Below are positions 33,881-43,307 of a stretch of 59,141 nucleotides of DNA, piece by piece. A program made the position numbers and the translations under genes. The stretch is taken from positions 1 to 59,141 of the forward strand of contig JAGNEZ010000040.1 of the NCBI GenBank assembly GCA_018003015.1. Reading direction: 5' to 3'. Each line of letters begins with the position of its first letter. Position 1 is the stretch's first letter. Source of the stretch: Phycisphaerae bacterium. GTDB lineage: Bacteria > Planctomycetota > Phycisphaerae > UBA1845 > PWPN01. The notes below the pieces were generated by a model, which had not been told where the DNA came from, did not search any database, and saw only the letters and a list, made by a program, of their open reading frames with translations.

Positions 33881-35392
33881 ATGAGAAGCCTTTGTAGGAT
33901 AGTCCCGCTGCTTTCCGCGGGGGCGATGCTCGCCCAGAGCGGGTGTGCCATTCCGCAACCCCCCGGCCGCGGCAGGCAGATGCAGCTTGTGGAGTCCGAG
34001 ACCAAGACGACCTACTGGCTGTATCTGCCCGAGGACTACGTCAAGAACAACGGCCAGCACCCGAAGGGCGAGCGATGGCCCATGGTCCTCACGCTGCACG
34101 GTCTGCGCCCGTACGACAGCGGCGCCATGCAGAACAAGGAATGGCAGGAAGAAGCGGATCGCTACGGCTTCGTCATCCTGGCGCCGGACCTCCGGACGTG
34201 CGACAGCCTGACGATGCAGTTTCCCCTGCGCGACCCCACCCTGCCCTACGTCAAACAGGACGAGCAAGCTATTCTGGCGATCATGGATGACGTCTGCCGT
34301 CGCACCAACGCCGATCCGACTCGCGTCCTGGTCACGAGTTTCTCATCGGGCGGTTATCTTGCCCATTTCGTGACCAACCAGCACCCGGAGCGATTCACGG
34401 TTCTAGCGGTCAGAGGATCCAACTTCAACAGGAGCCTGCTGTCGCCTGCTCAGCTCTCCAAGTATCGGAACATGCCCATCGGCATTTTCTTCGGCCAGAA
34501 CGACCTGGGGGTCTGCCGGACTGAGAGCCTGGAGGCGATCGACTGGTATCGCCAGCATCACTTTCATGTCGAAGGCAAGATGGTCAAAGACCTGGGCCAT
34601 GAACGAAGGCCGCAAGTCGCTGCCGCCTTCTTTGCCCGGGCGATCGGAGCCTCACCCAAGAGCCCGCCCGATCTGGGCAGTATGGTTGTCATGGACATCC
34701 CCGGGCACGAGGCTGCGGCGGCACCTGCCCGGCCGGTGCCCAAACCGATTCTGCCGACGACGCCGCCCCCCGAACCAGCCGCCTCGACAACACTGTCCTC
34801 GGAGGCATCAAGCCGGAAAGCCAAACCGCCCATTCGCGAGAAGTCGACCTCCGGGAGTGAGCTTCTCTTCAGCGGCTCCAGCTCGGCAACCGGCGGCACG
34901 ATCTCGAAGCCGCCCGCGCAGGTCGAGCCTGCCAGACCGACCGCCCGGGCGTTGCCGTCGGCCAACACGAACTCAGGGAATGCGGCCACGCCGAAACGCC
35001 CCATCCGGCAACCGTACGACAACAGCGCTGGCGGAGGGGTGCCCGCACGACCCGAGAAGCCGGTCCTGCCAACCTCAGCCCCAGGTCGCGAGCAGGAGCC
35101 GGATCGTTACTCACCGGCGGCGATCCAAGTGCGCGGCGACGCGGTCGGACATGCCCCCTTCCGGGTTAGCCTCAGTGCGATCGTGCCCGCTGCCATGCGA
35201 GAGGGAGCCAGCATCCTCTGGACTGACAACGGGGTGCCGGTGGGCGACAACACCTTCGAGGCTCACGTCGTGCTCCGGCAGCCGGGGACCCACCACATCG
35301 CTGCCCACATCGCCACCGCCGACGACCGCCGAATCACCGCCCAGCGAACCATTCAGGTCTTGCCTCCCGCTACCCAGCCTGCGCGCTTGTAA
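33881..35392 (+). CDS. Lipoprotein alpha/beta hydrolase (PHB-depolymerase/LpqC-like)
   Basis: A 503-residue predicted lipoprotein. The signal peptide ends in the lipobox LAQSGC (lipidated Cys22). Residues about 40-255 form an esterase of the polyhydroxybutyrate depolymerase/LpqC type: oxyanion strand VLTLHGLRPYD, nucleophile Ser155 in SFSSGG, probable acid Asp208 in FFGQND and His240 in DLGHE. A 150-residue Pro/Ala/Ser-rich linker (about 270-415) leads to an Ig-like or PKD-like C-terminal domain (FRVSLSAIVPAAM, ILWTDNGVPVGDN). It therefore probably acts at the cell envelope on ester-linked polymers or feruloyl-type esters (family-level inference). Its own promoter precedes it and no operon partner is evident. 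Confidence 0.85.
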   Translation: MRSLCRIVPLLSAGAMLAQSGCAIPQPPGRGRQMQLVESETKTTYWLYLPEDYVKNNGQHPKGERWPMVLTLHGLRPYDSGAMQNKEWQEEADRYGFVILAPDLRTCDSLTMQFPLRDPTLPYVKQDEQAILAIMDDVCRRTNADPTRVLVTSFSSGGYLAHFVTNQHPERFTVLAVRGSNFNRSLLSPAQLSKYRNMPIGIFFGQNDLGVCRTESLEAIDWYRQHHFHVEGKMVKDLGHERRPQVAAAFFARAIGASPKSPPDLGSMVVMDIPGHEAAAAPARPVPKPILPTTPPPEPAASTTLSSEASSRKAKPPIREKSTSGSELLFSGSSSATGGTISKPPAQVEPARPTARALPSANTNSGNAATPKRPIRQPYDNSAGGGVPARPEKPVLPTSAPGREQEPDRYSPAAIQVRGDAVGHAPFRVSLSAIVPAAMREGASILWTDNGVPVGDNTFEAHVVLRQPGTHHIAAHIATADDRRITAQRTIQVLPPATQPARL

Positions 35393-35789
35393 CCCTCCCG
35401 GCAGACCCGGAACGTCCGCTCGGGTTGACATGATCGAGGCGCTTGCCTGCATACGTGCCTTGGGTAAAGTCTGCCCGGGTGGGCCTTCATCCCGGTCGAG
35501 GCTGCATCGAAGGCATCACCTGGGGACCGGGCGAGGGGCAGAACCCCAAGGGCCCGTCTCTGCACGATCCTGACCCTGGCGGCCGCGGCAAAACCGGCTT
35601 CAGCCTGCGGCAAAGGGCCGTCTCTGCACCGCACCTCTGCAACCCCTGGCGATGGGGAGCGTAGTAGGGACAGGAGAGGAGCGGCCCAGAAGGGTTGCCC
35701 TGACCTGAAGCCATTGCGGATAATGAAGTTGTGACATCTCCCATCCGACTGACAGGAGGACGGATTGGCCGTCGTCTATAAGGGTAGAC
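35393..35789. other. Intergenic region upstream of the ECF sigma operon
   Basis: 397 bases without a credible gene. It contains a near-identical 17-18 base direct repeat, AAGGGCCCGTCTCTGCAC (35549-35566) and AAGGGCCGTCTCTGCAC (35613-35629), and a promoter-like pair near its right end. Confidence 0.5.
35695..35724 (+). promoter_or_regulatory. Candidate promoter for the ECF sigma operon
   Basis: TTGCCC (35695-35700), 18 bases, GATAAT (35719-35724), 65 bases before the start codon. It looks like a housekeeping promoter. Confidence 0.5.
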
Positions 35790-36377
35790 ATGCAACGGCC
35801 GATCGCGATCAGAACCATGCAGGCCAGCGAGGCGGGCTGTGACCCGGAGATTCCGGTGATCGAGGCCATCCGGCAGGGTGACCCGCACGCCATGAGCGAG
35901 TTCGTGCAGCGGCACGAGCGCTGGGTACGCGGCGTGGTCTTCGGGATCACGGGGCGTATGGATGAAGTGGACGACGTCGCCCAGCGGGTCTGGATGCAGG
36001 TCTGGCGTGAAGCCCGAAATCTGACTGACGGCACGCGTTGGCGGAGTTGGCTGTATCGGATTGCCCGGAACGCCGCCATGGACACCGGTCGGTCGCGGCG
36101 GCGAAGCCAACGACTTGCAGAGACCCTGGAGCTGGGCCGGCCGGAGCGAACCGAGGCTCCTCCGGATGCGGCGCTGTCAAGCCGGGAGCAGGAAGCTCGG
36201 ATGCTGGGAGCGATTGCGGCTCTGCCGCCCCTGTATCGCGAGCCGTTTGTGCTCAAGCATCTGGAGGAATGGAGCTACCAGGAGATCGCCGAGTTGCTCG
36301 GCATGCCGGTCGACACGGTCGAGACCCGGCTGGTGCGTGCCAGGCGATTGCTACGGGAGCAGCTGAGGATGAAGTGA
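35790..36377 (+). CDS. ECF (group 4) RNA polymerase sigma factor
   Basis: A 195-residue sigma factor with region 2 (HAMSEFVQRHERWVRGVVF, then DEVDDVAQRVWMQVWRE, WRSWLYRIARNAAMD) and region 4 (LPPLYREPFVLKHLEEWS, YQEIAELLGMPVDTVETRL). Length is normal for the group. AAGGG lies six bases before ATG 35790; an alternative ATG is at 35817. It is followed by a small membrane protein with anti-sigma features and a PDZ exoprotein, which suggests an envelope-stress regulatory operon. Transcription of its own operon is likely but not provable here. Confidence 0.92.
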   Translation: MQRPIAIRTMQASEAGCDPEIPVIEAIRQGDPHAMSEFVQRHERWVRGVVFGITGRMDEVDDVAQRVWMQVWREARNLTDGTRWRSWLYRIARNAAMDTGRSRRRSQRLAETLELGRPERTEAPPDAALSSREQEARMLGAIAALPPLYREPFVLKHLEEWSYQEIAELLGMPVDTVETRLVRARRLLREQLRMK

Positions 36378-36516
36378 CGAGTCATGGGTTATGGTCGGGG
36401 CAGTGAATTCAGAGTGCCGGGAGGCTGAGCGGGGAGAGTTCCCGGCCCCCGAGCGAGCGGGATGAAAGGAATGGCTGGACGGCGACTGCCGGCTGCGTAG
36501 CGCTGAGTGCTCACAG

Positions 36517-37092
36517 ATGATCGACGAACGACTGGAACGACTGATCAATCGTAAGCTTGACGGCGAACTGAGCGAGGCTGAGTCGCTGGAACTGGACAAG
36601 CTGCTGATCCGCTCCCCGGAAGGACGAGCGATGCTGGAGGAGCAGGGAAGGCTCGACCGTCTTGCCGGCGTTTCTTTGCGGGCCGCCCTCGGTGGTGATC
36701 TGGCCGGACGGAGCGTATGTCGCCGAAGCCCGCTGGAGTGGCCGTCGCGATCAACTCGCCGCGAGCATCTGTGGTACGGGGGCATCGGCCTGGCCGCCGG
36801 GTTCCTGCTGGCTCTCCTGGTGAGTTCGCTGGTCATGCCCTTGCGGAGCGGAAACCACGAGGAGGCCCTGCCGCCGATCGCCGACAGCGGGCTAAACCGT
36901 GATACCGGCCCGGTCTTCGCAGACAAGGGGCAGAACAGGGAGTTGCCCCCGAGTCTACGGGACATCACAGGCCCGTGGGATGATGTCCCGGGCCAGGTCT
37001 TCGGTGTCTATGACGATAACAGTCGTAGCCTCTATCTGCTGGAAATGAGCGGGGCGCCGGCCAGAGTAACGCCCGCCCACATCGACTATTGA
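36517..37092 (+). CDS. Predicted membrane anti-sigma factor
   Basis: A 191-residue single-pass protein. The cytoplasmic N-terminus (MIDERLERLINRKLDGELS, EAESLELDKLL) has the short helical form typical of planctomycete anti-sigma proteins, without the HxxxCxxC zinc motif. One membrane segment (about 90-110, GGIGLAAGFLLALLVSSLVM) precedes a periplasmic tail of 80 residues. It starts 139 bases after the ECF sigma stop, with no clear ribosome binding site. Its TGA overlaps the GAGGAG that serves the next gene, so the two are co-translated. It is expected to hold the ECF sigma factor at the membrane (inference from position and topology). Confidence 0.7.
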   Translation: MIDERLERLINRKLDGELSEAESLELDKLLIRSPEGRAMLEEQGRLDRLAGVSLRAALGGDLAGRSVCRRSPLEWPSRSTRREHLWYGGIGLAAGFLLALLVSSLVMPLRSGNHEEALPPIADSGLNRDTGPVFADKGQNRELPPSLRDITGPWDDVPGQVFGVYDDNSRSLYLLEMSGAPARVTPAHIDY

Positions 37093-37103
37093 GGAGAACA
37101 CCC

Positions 37104-38408
37104 ATGCGATTCCTGACTGCATTCGCGTTCCTGATCGCCGTGAGGGGGATCCTGCCAGCCGCCGCGCTGGGGCAGTTCGTGCAACCGCTTCCGCCAGGGC
37201 CGCTGCTGTCGCCCCCGAGCGTGACGCCGGTGCCCGTCGTCCCGCTGTTTCCCGGACAGATGCGGCCGGACACCCAACTGCCGTACCTGAGGATCGAAGA
37301 CCGAGTTGAGGAAAGCCCCGTCTGGCTGGGTCTACAGCTCAGTCCGGTTCCGCTGCCGCTGGCGGCACATCTCCAACTCGACGCGAACGGGCTGATGGTG
37401 AGGAATGTATTCCGCGACAGCCCGGCGGATCAAGCCGGCATCGAGCAATTCGACGTCATCACCGAAGTCAATGGCCACCGAGTATCAGGCGATGTCTGGG
37501 CATTCATCGAGCGGTTGGCCGATCGGAAACCGGGCGATCCCGTCGAGCTGAGCGTGGTGCACAAGGGTCAAGCCAGAACCATGCAGGTCAAGCTGGCGGA
37601 TCGGCCCAAGGACCCGGCCAGACTCAAACCGAAGTATGACGAGTTCTTCGAAGGGCCGCCTATCGGTCCGCCGGACATGCGCGGTCGCATCCTCCGGCCC
37701 GGCCCTGATGGCTGGATTCTCGAGGATCTCGGTCCGCTGCCGAAGATGAAGGAGCTGCCCAATCAGCTTCGCATGTACATCGAGGCGCTGACCAAGGATG
37801 GCGACAGCCAGACGACCGAAGGCCGACGGGTAGACAAGCAGGGCCAGGTGCTTCACGTGCTGCGCAAGGAAGACGGCTCGGTCGAAGTCAAGCGGTACCG
37901 ACAGGCCGACGGCGAGGGCCATGCCGAACCCAAGCGCTATGCCAACATGGAGGAACTCCGCAAAGGCGACCGCGAGGCCTTTGATCTGCTCAACTCCGCC
38001 CAGCGCGAGCACCGGGTTCTTAAGGGGCCGGGGGCATTCGAATCTCGCGAGGCCTGGGACGATTGGCTCCGCAAGCACGGTGACAAGCTCAAGGAATTCG
38101 AGCACCGCATGAGGGAGTCCGTTCCGGACAAGGAATGGGGCAAACGCTGGGATGAATGGAACGAGCGCTTCTTCCAGGGACCCCTCAAGCGATTCAAGCA
38201 CCTGCCGGCGGAGTCTCCGGAGGACGGGGCCAAGGGCGTTCCGGCACCGCGCGTCCGGTTCGAGCTCCAGGGCGACGGGAAAGTCGTTGTTCACGTCCGC
38301 GAGGGCGATGCCGAATTGACCCGGACGTTCGACTCCGAACAAGCTCTGAAGGAGAAGGCTCCCCAGCTCTATGAACGCTACCAGGAGATGACCAAGCAGC
38401 TTCAGTAA
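37104..38408 (+). CDS. Exported PDZ-domain protein
   Basis: A 434-residue protein with a signal peptide (FLTAFAFLIAVRGILPAAALG) and one HtrA-like PDZ domain (about 70-170; WLGLQLSPVP, GLMVRNVFRDSPADQAGIEQ, DVITEVNGHRVSG). A charged, helix-rich C-terminal region of about 260 residues follows that I do not recognise. There is no protease domain. GAGGAG (37091-37096) seven bases before ATG 37104 fixes the start and overlaps the stop of the anti-sigma gene. PDZ domains bind C-terminal peptides of misfolded exported proteins, so it might feed a signal to the anti-sigma protein (hypothesis). A strong hairpin follows the gene. Confidence 0.8.
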   Translation: MRFLTAFAFLIAVRGILPAAALGQFVQPLPPGPLLSPPSVTPVPVVPLFPGQMRPDTQLPYLRIEDRVEESPVWLGLQLSPVPLPLAAHLQLDANGLMVRNVFRDSPADQAGIEQFDVITEVNGHRVSGDVWAFIERLADRKPGDPVELSVVHKGQARTMQVKLADRPKDPARLKPKYDEFFEGPPIGPPDMRGRILRPGPDGWILEDLGPLPKMKELPNQLRMYIEALTKDGDSQTTEGRRVDKQGQVLHVLRKEDGSVEVKRYRQADGEGHAEPKRYANMEELRKGDREAFDLLNSAQREHRVLKGPGAFESREAWDDWLRKHGDKLKEFEHRMRESVPDKEWGKRWDEWNERFFQGPLKRFKHLPAESPEDGAKGVPAPRVRFELQGDGKVVVHVREGDAELTRTFDSEQALKEKAPQLYERYQEMTKQLQ

Positions 38409-38430
38409 TCAGTCGAGTTTGCGGCAACGT

Positions 38431-38471
38431 GGGCCGGGCCGGGTGGAGCCGATGCTCCTGCCCGGCCCGGG
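38431..38471 (+). terminator. Strong hairpin ending the ECF sigma operon
   Basis: A 10-bp GC stem (38434-38443 with 38461-38470) continues into an inner GGAGC/GCTCC stem with a CGAT loop, 25 bases after the PDZ gene stop. A weak GTCTTAT follows. Confidence 0.6.
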
Positions 38472-38517
38472 TCTTATGCCGCCGGAGCCGCGGGTCTCGT
38501 CTCGGCCGTGCCCCGAT

Positions 38518-38545
38518 TTGACGACTTCGGCCTGCCGACTACACT
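38518..38545 (+). promoter_or_regulatory. Candidate promoter for the beta-propeller gene
   Basis: TTGACG (38518-38523), 16 bases, TACACT (38540-38545), 85 bases before the start codon. Confidence 0.42.
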
Positions 38546-38630
38546 TCTCCTGCCCGGATAGAGACGAGTGATCCCTGCTCTTCCCGACTGCGGCGGTACG
38601 CGGGAGAGCGGCTGGCCGGAGTATCGTTCC

Positions 38631-41276
38631 ATGCTTCGCACTGTCATGATCGTTGCCGTCGTTGCGTTTATCGCGGCCGTTGCTCCGACAGAAGCAGCCA
38701 CTCCATCGACCAGTCCGTCGCTGGGCCCGGATCCGGCCTCCACCGGCGGCGATTGGCCGATGTGGGGAGGAAGACCCGACCGCAACATGGTATCGGAACA
38801 GCGCGGCCTCCCCACCGAGTGGGACGTCGCCAGCGGCAAGAACATCAAGTGGAAAGCCGCCTTGGGCAACCGGAGCTTCGGCAATCCGGTCGTCAGCGGC
38901 GGCAGGATCTTCATCGGCACGAACAACGGCGTGCCCCGAGATCCGAAGGTGACCGGTGACAAGGGTGTCCTGATGTGCTTCGCCGAGGCAGATGGGCGGT
39001 TTCTCTGGCAAGCCGTCTACGACAAGCTGGCCCCCACCCAAAAGCACGATTGGCCCGAGATCGGGCTGTGCTCGACACCCTGCGTGGTCGGCAACCGCGT
39101 GTACTTCGTCAGCAACAACTGCCAGCTGGTATGCGCCGACGTCGAGGGTTTTGCCAACGGGGCCAATGACGGACCCTTCAAGGAGGAGGAACTCACCGGG
39201 CCGCAGGATGCCGACATCCTCTGGCGGCTGGACATGGGCAAGGAATTGGGTGTCGTGCCGTTATACGCTTCCGCGTCCGGCCCGCTGGTCATCGGCGACC
39301 TGGTCTACGTCGTGACCGGCAACGGCAACAGTGACGATTCGACGAAAGTGCCGGCCCCCGAAGCCCCCAGCTTCCTGGCCGTGGACCGTCATGCCGGTAA
39401 AGTGGTCTGGAAGGACAACTCGCCGGGCGAGAAGATCATCGGCGGCCAATGGTCGTGTGCGACCTCGGGTACGGCTGGCGGCCGGAACCAGGTCGTGTTT
39501 CCCGGCGGTGATGCCTGGGTCTACGCCCTCGAGCCCGCCACCGGCAAGCTGATCTGGAAGTTCAATTGCAGACCGGCAACGGGCAAGGACGGCGGCGACG
39601 AGGAGAATGATCCCAATACGCTGATCTCCACCCCGGTGTGGCATGACGGCAAGGTGTTCATCGGCATTGGCCAGTCACCCGAACTCGGTGGCGGCCCGGG
39701 CGCGATGTGGGCCATCGATGCCGGCAAAACGGGTGACGTGAGCCAGTCTGCCATTGTCTGGCAGTTGAACGGCGATGACATCGGTCGGACCGGCTCGACA
39801 GCGGCCATTCGTGATGGCCTGCTCTACCTGGCCGAGTGCGACGGCTACCTCAACTGCCTCGACGTCACCACCGGCAAGCGGATCTGGCGGCACGACCTCA
39901 AGGCCACGATGTGGGCCTCCCCGCTGGTAGCGGACGGCAAGGTCTACATCACGAATGAAGACGGCGACACGTTCGTTTTCAGGCATGGCCGCGAGGATCA
40001 ACTCCTGGCGACCAACAAGATGAAAGACACCGTCTATGCGACGGCCGTCGCGGCCAACGGCACGCTCTACCTGGCAACCCGCAGCAGCCTCTACGCAATC
40101 GCCAACCGGGCCACGGCAACATCACCCGACAGTGCCCCTGCATCCCCGAGTTCCCGCCCTGCAACTACTCGTCCGGGAGAACCAGCCCAGGCGGCAACCC
40201 AGCCACAGGCGGCCACCCACCCGACTGGGAGCGTCAACGACTGGCCCATGTTCCGAGGCAATCCGGCGTTGACCGGCGTGGCCACAACCAACCTTCCCGA
40301 GAAACTCGCAGTCCGATGGAAATTCACCGCGCCCGAGGCGGTTGAATCCACCGCCGCCATCGCCGGCCAGACGGCCTGCTTCGGCTGCGGCGACGGATTT
40401 CTTTACGCCCTGCATCTGGCCGACGGTTCGATCCGCTGGAAGTACGAGGCCAAGGCGCCGATCCGTTCATCACCTTTGGTGCTCGGCAACGCGGTGTACT
40501 TCGGCGACGACGACGGTGTCTTTCATGCGGTCGACTTCCGCAGCGGTGCCAGATTGTGGACCTTCAAGACCGATGGCGAGATCATCTCCTCGGCTAACTT
40601 CGCCGAGGATAGGCTGCTTTTCGGATCCTACGACGCCTTTCTCTACTGTCTCTCGATCGCTGACGGCAAGTTACTGTGGAAAGCGGAAACCCAGGACCGC
40701 GTCCACGGCACTCCAGGCATCTCCGGCGATCGGGTGCTGGCGGCCTGCTGCGACGAGAAGCTCCATGTCTTCAGCCTCGGGGACGGCAAGGAGGTTGCCA
40801 GGGTCGGAATGGGCTCCTACTCCGGAGCAGCGGCAGCCTTACGAGGGAGATGCGTGTACGTGGGCACTTTCAGCAACCAAGTGGCCGCCATCGACTGGAC
40901 CGCCGACAAGGTGGTTTGGCGGTACGAGCCCAAGGAGAGTCAGTTTCCCTTCTTCGGATCGGCCGCCGTGACCGAGGACTTGGTCATTATTGGCGGGCGG
41001 GACAAAGCCCTGCATGCCATCGACCGGTCGACCGGTGAACGTCGGTGGATCTTCGCCACCAAGGATGCAATCGACGGCTCGCCGGTGGTGGCGGGAAAGC
41101 GTGTTTTCATCGGCTCCGGCGATGGATGCCTGTACGCCCTGGCCTTGGCCGACGGCAAGGAACTTTGGCGATACGAGGCCGGCTCGCCCTTCGTTGCATC
41201 GCCTGCGGTGGGCAACGAATGCCTGGTCATCGCTGCCCAGGACGGCTTGGTTCTGTGCTTCTCCGCGAAGTCGTAA
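38631..41276 (+). CDS. Exported double PQQ-type beta-propeller protein (BamB-like repeats)
   Basis: An 881-residue secreted protein with a signal peptide (MLRTVMIVAVVAFIAAVAPTEA) and two PQQ/BamB-like propellers. Each opens with a DWPM(W/F)xG motif: DWPMWGGRPDRNM near residue 40 and DWPMFRGNPALTGV near 540. They are joined by a Thr/Pro/Ala-rich linker (about 500-535). Blades carry repeated GxxYALxxxDGKxLWxxxxx patterns. CGGAG ten bases before ATG 38631 supports this start over an upstream in-frame ATG. Family members are either PQQ dehydrogenases or scaffold/binding proteins. I see no dehydrogenase active-site signature or heme motif, so binding or scaffolding is favoured. Confidence 0.85.
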   Translation: MLRTVMIVAVVAFIAAVAPTEAATPSTSPSLGPDPASTGGDWPMWGGRPDRNMVSEQRGLPTEWDVASGKNIKWKAALGNRSFGNPVVSGGRIFIGTNNGVPRDPKVTGDKGVLMCFAEADGRFLWQAVYDKLAPTQKHDWPEIGLCSTPCVVGNRVYFVSNNCQLVCADVEGFANGANDGPFKEEELTGPQDADILWRLDMGKELGVVPLYASASGPLVIGDLVYVVTGNGNSDDSTKVPAPEAPSFLAVDRHAGKVVWKDNSPGEKIIGGQWSCATSGTAGGRNQVVFPGGDAWVYALEPATGKLIWKFNCRPATGKDGGDEENDPNTLISTPVWHDGKVFIGIGQSPELGGGPGAMWAIDAGKTGDVSQSAIVWQLNGDDIGRTGSTAAIRDGLLYLAECDGYLNCLDVTTGKRIWRHDLKATMWASPLVADGKVYITNEDGDTFVFRHGREDQLLATNKMKDTVYATAVAANGTLYLATRSSLYAIANRATATSPDSAPASPSSRPATTRPGEPAQAATQPQAATHPTGSVNDWPMFRGNPALTGVATTNLPEKLAVRWKFTAPEAVESTAAIAGQTACFGCGDGFLYALHLADGSIRWKYEAKAPIRSSPLVLGNAVYFGDDDGVFHAVDFRSGARLWTFKTDGEIISSANFAEDRLLFGSYDAFLYCLSIADGKLLWKAETQDRVHGTPGISGDRVLAACCDEKLHVFSLGDGKEVARVGMGSYSGAAAALRGRCVYVGTFSNQVAAIDWTADKVVWRYEPKESQFPFFGSAAVTEDLVIIGGRDKALHAIDRSTGERRWIFATKDAIDGSPVVAGKRVFIGSGDGCLYALALADGKELWRYEAGSPFVASPAVGNECLVIAAQDGLVLCFSAKS

Positions 41277-41376
41277 ACCCAGCTCTGGCCTGCAACTGAA
41301 ACGCCTGGAAGAAATGGTCGATAACTTCCTGGCGTTCTCGTCGTTTTCTGCAGCCGGGATAAGCAAGGAGCCATCG

Positions 41377-43224
41377 ATGTGTGGGATCGTGGGTTACATT
41401 GGACACCAACGGGCCCTGCCGATCCTGATTGAGGGTCTAAAACGCTTAGAATACAGAGGTTACGATTCATCCGGCGTAGCCATGCTCCAGGACGGGAAGA
41501 TCGGCATCACCCGTGCTGTTGGGCGAATCAGCAACCTCGAAGCCCGGCTTGGCCTGGGTGGCACTGAGACGGATTACCGTCAGCACGTTTCTACGACAGG
41601 AATTGCGCACACCCGCTGGGCCACGCACGGCGGCCCCACTGAGAAGAACGCCCACCCGCACCTGTCCTGGGACGGCAGGATCGCCGTCGTCCACAACGGC
41701 ATAATCGAGAACTACCGGGCTCTGTCGACCTTCCTCGAACGCCATGGCGTCCGCTGCGTCAGCGAAACAGACACGGAGGTTCTGGCTCATCTCATTGGGC
41801 ACTGTTATCGGGACAATCTCGAGCAGGCGGTGCGTGACGCCCTTCACGAGGTCCAGGGCACCTACGGCATCGCGGTGGTCTGTGCGAATGAACCGGGCAC
41901 GATCGTCGCGGCCCGCAAGGGCAGTCCGCTGATCATTGGCGTTGGGAACGGCGAGTATCTTGTCGCCTCCGATGCCTCGGCCATCGTCAAGCACACCACC
42001 CAGGTCGTGTACCTCTCCGACGGGGAGATGGCCACCGTCACCAGCAGTGGCTTCCACACCACGACGCTGGATGCCGTGCCGGTCACCAAGGATCTTCACG
42101 AGGTCGAGTTCTCGCTCGAGGAGATCGAACTGGCCGGTCATGAGCACTTCATGGCCAAGGAAATCTTCGAGCAGTCGCACTCGCTGGCGACGACGCTGCG
42201 CGGCCGTTTGGACACCCGCGAGGGGCAGATCATCCTGGGAGGCATCGCCAACCACGCCCGTGACCTGGCCCGGGCCAAGCGGATCATCTTCACCGCCCAG
42301 GGCACCGCCTGGCACGCGGGCATCGTCGGCGAGTATATGTTCGAGGACATTGCCAAGATCCCCGCAGAAGTCGAGTATGCCAGCGAGTTCCGCTATCGCA
42401 ACCCGCTGGTCGACTTCGGGACGGTGGTCATCGCGATCAGCCAGTCCGGCGAAACAGCCGACACCCTGGCTGCCGTCCGGGAGGCGAAGGTCAAGGGTGC
42501 CCTGTGTCTGGGCGTGGTCAACGCGGTTGGCAGCACCATCGCCCGTGAATCCGATGCTGGCGTGTACCTCCACTGCGGGCCCGAAATCGGCGTCGCCAGC
42601 ACCAAGGCTTTCACCTCACAGATCGCCGTCCTCGCCATGATGGCGATCCAGCTCGGCCGACGGCGTTTCCTCTCCCAGGAGGACGCCCACAAGCTGGTCA
42701 ACGCCCTGGACCGGATTCCGGACCAGGTTGCCCAGGTCGTCGAGCAGTCCGACGCCATCCGCGCCGCAGTCGAATCCGTGGTCGACCGCGAGAACTGGCT
42801 GTTCCTCGGCCGGGGCTACAACTATCCAATCGCCCTGGAAGGTGCCCTCAAACTGAAGGAAATCAGCTACATTCACGCCGAAGGCATGCCCGCCGCGGAG
42901 ATGAAGCACGGCCCGATCGCTCTGATCAACGAAGGCATGCCTGTGGTGTTCATCGCCACGCGGGGCCATCAGTACGACAAGGTGCTCAGCAACATCGAGG
43001 AAGTCCGGAGCCGTGGCGGACGGATTATCGCCGTAGCCACGCAAGGGGATGCCGAGATCACGGCCAAGGCCGAACATGTATTCTACGTTCCCAACGTTCC
43101 CGAGCCGCTCCAGCCGCTGCTCACCGTTGTGCCACTGCAGCTTCTGGCATACCATGCGGCCGTGCTTCGCGGCTGCAACGTTGACAAGCCACGGAACCTG
43201 GCCAAGAGCGTCACCGTGGAATGA
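41377..43224 (+). CDS. glmS: Glutamine-fructose-6-phosphate aminotransferase (isomerizing)
   Basis: A 615-residue enzyme that makes glucosamine-6-phosphate from fructose-6-phosphate and glutamine. This is the first committed step to UDP-GlcNAc for peptidoglycan, LPS and exopolysaccharide. The N-terminal glutaminase domain begins MCGIVGYIG with catalytic Cys2 and has HTRWATHG. Two SIS domains follow (ISQSGETADTLAAVREAK, then GRGYNYPIALEGALKLKEI) and the end is PRNLAKSVTVE. AAGGAG six bases before ATG 41377 fixes the start; the longer open frame is antisense-like extension across the previous gene. No glmS ribozyme is apparent in the 100-base leader. It is complete. Confidence 0.96.
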   Translation: MCGIVGYIGHQRALPILIEGLKRLEYRGYDSSGVAMLQDGKIGITRAVGRISNLEARLGLGGTETDYRQHVSTTGIAHTRWATHGGPTEKNAHPHLSWDGRIAVVHNGIIENYRALSTFLERHGVRCVSETDTEVLAHLIGHCYRDNLEQAVRDALHEVQGTYGIAVVCANEPGTIVAARKGSPLIIGVGNGEYLVASDASAIVKHTTQVVYLSDGEMATVTSSGFHTTTLDAVPVTKDLHEVEFSLEEIELAGHEHFMAKEIFEQSHSLATTLRGRLDTREGQIILGGIANHARDLARAKRIIFTAQGTAWHAGIVGEYMFEDIAKIPAEVEYASEFRYRNPLVDFGTVVIAISQSGETADTLAAVREAKVKGALCLGVVNAVGSTIARESDAGVYLHCGPEIGVASTKAFTSQIAVLAMMAIQLGRRRFLSQEDAHKLVNALDRIPDQVAQVVEQSDAIRAAVESVVDRENWLFLGRGYNYPIALEGALKLKEISYIHAEGMPAAEMKHGPIALINEGMPVVFIATRGHQYDKVLSNIEEVRSRGGRIIAVATQGDAEITAKAEHVFYVPNVPEPLQPLLTVVPLQLLAYHAAVLRGCNVDKPRNLAKSVTVE

Positions 43225-43307
43225 GCAACGCAAGCGGACGGCGCTCGCCGGGCGGTGCCGGCGTTCGTCGCGATGCTGAATGACCGCTGAAAGCTGAGTG
43301 TTGTCCC

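Noticed and set aside
41277-41376. glmS ribozyme upstream of glmS
   Set aside because: The leader is only 100 bases with no recognisable ribozyme core; the ribozyme is largely confined to Firmicutes.
40990-41376. N-terminal extension of glmS
   Set aside because: The first 129 codons overlap the beta-propeller gene in another frame; MCGIVGYIG at 41377 with AAGGAG is the true start, since Cys must follow Met.
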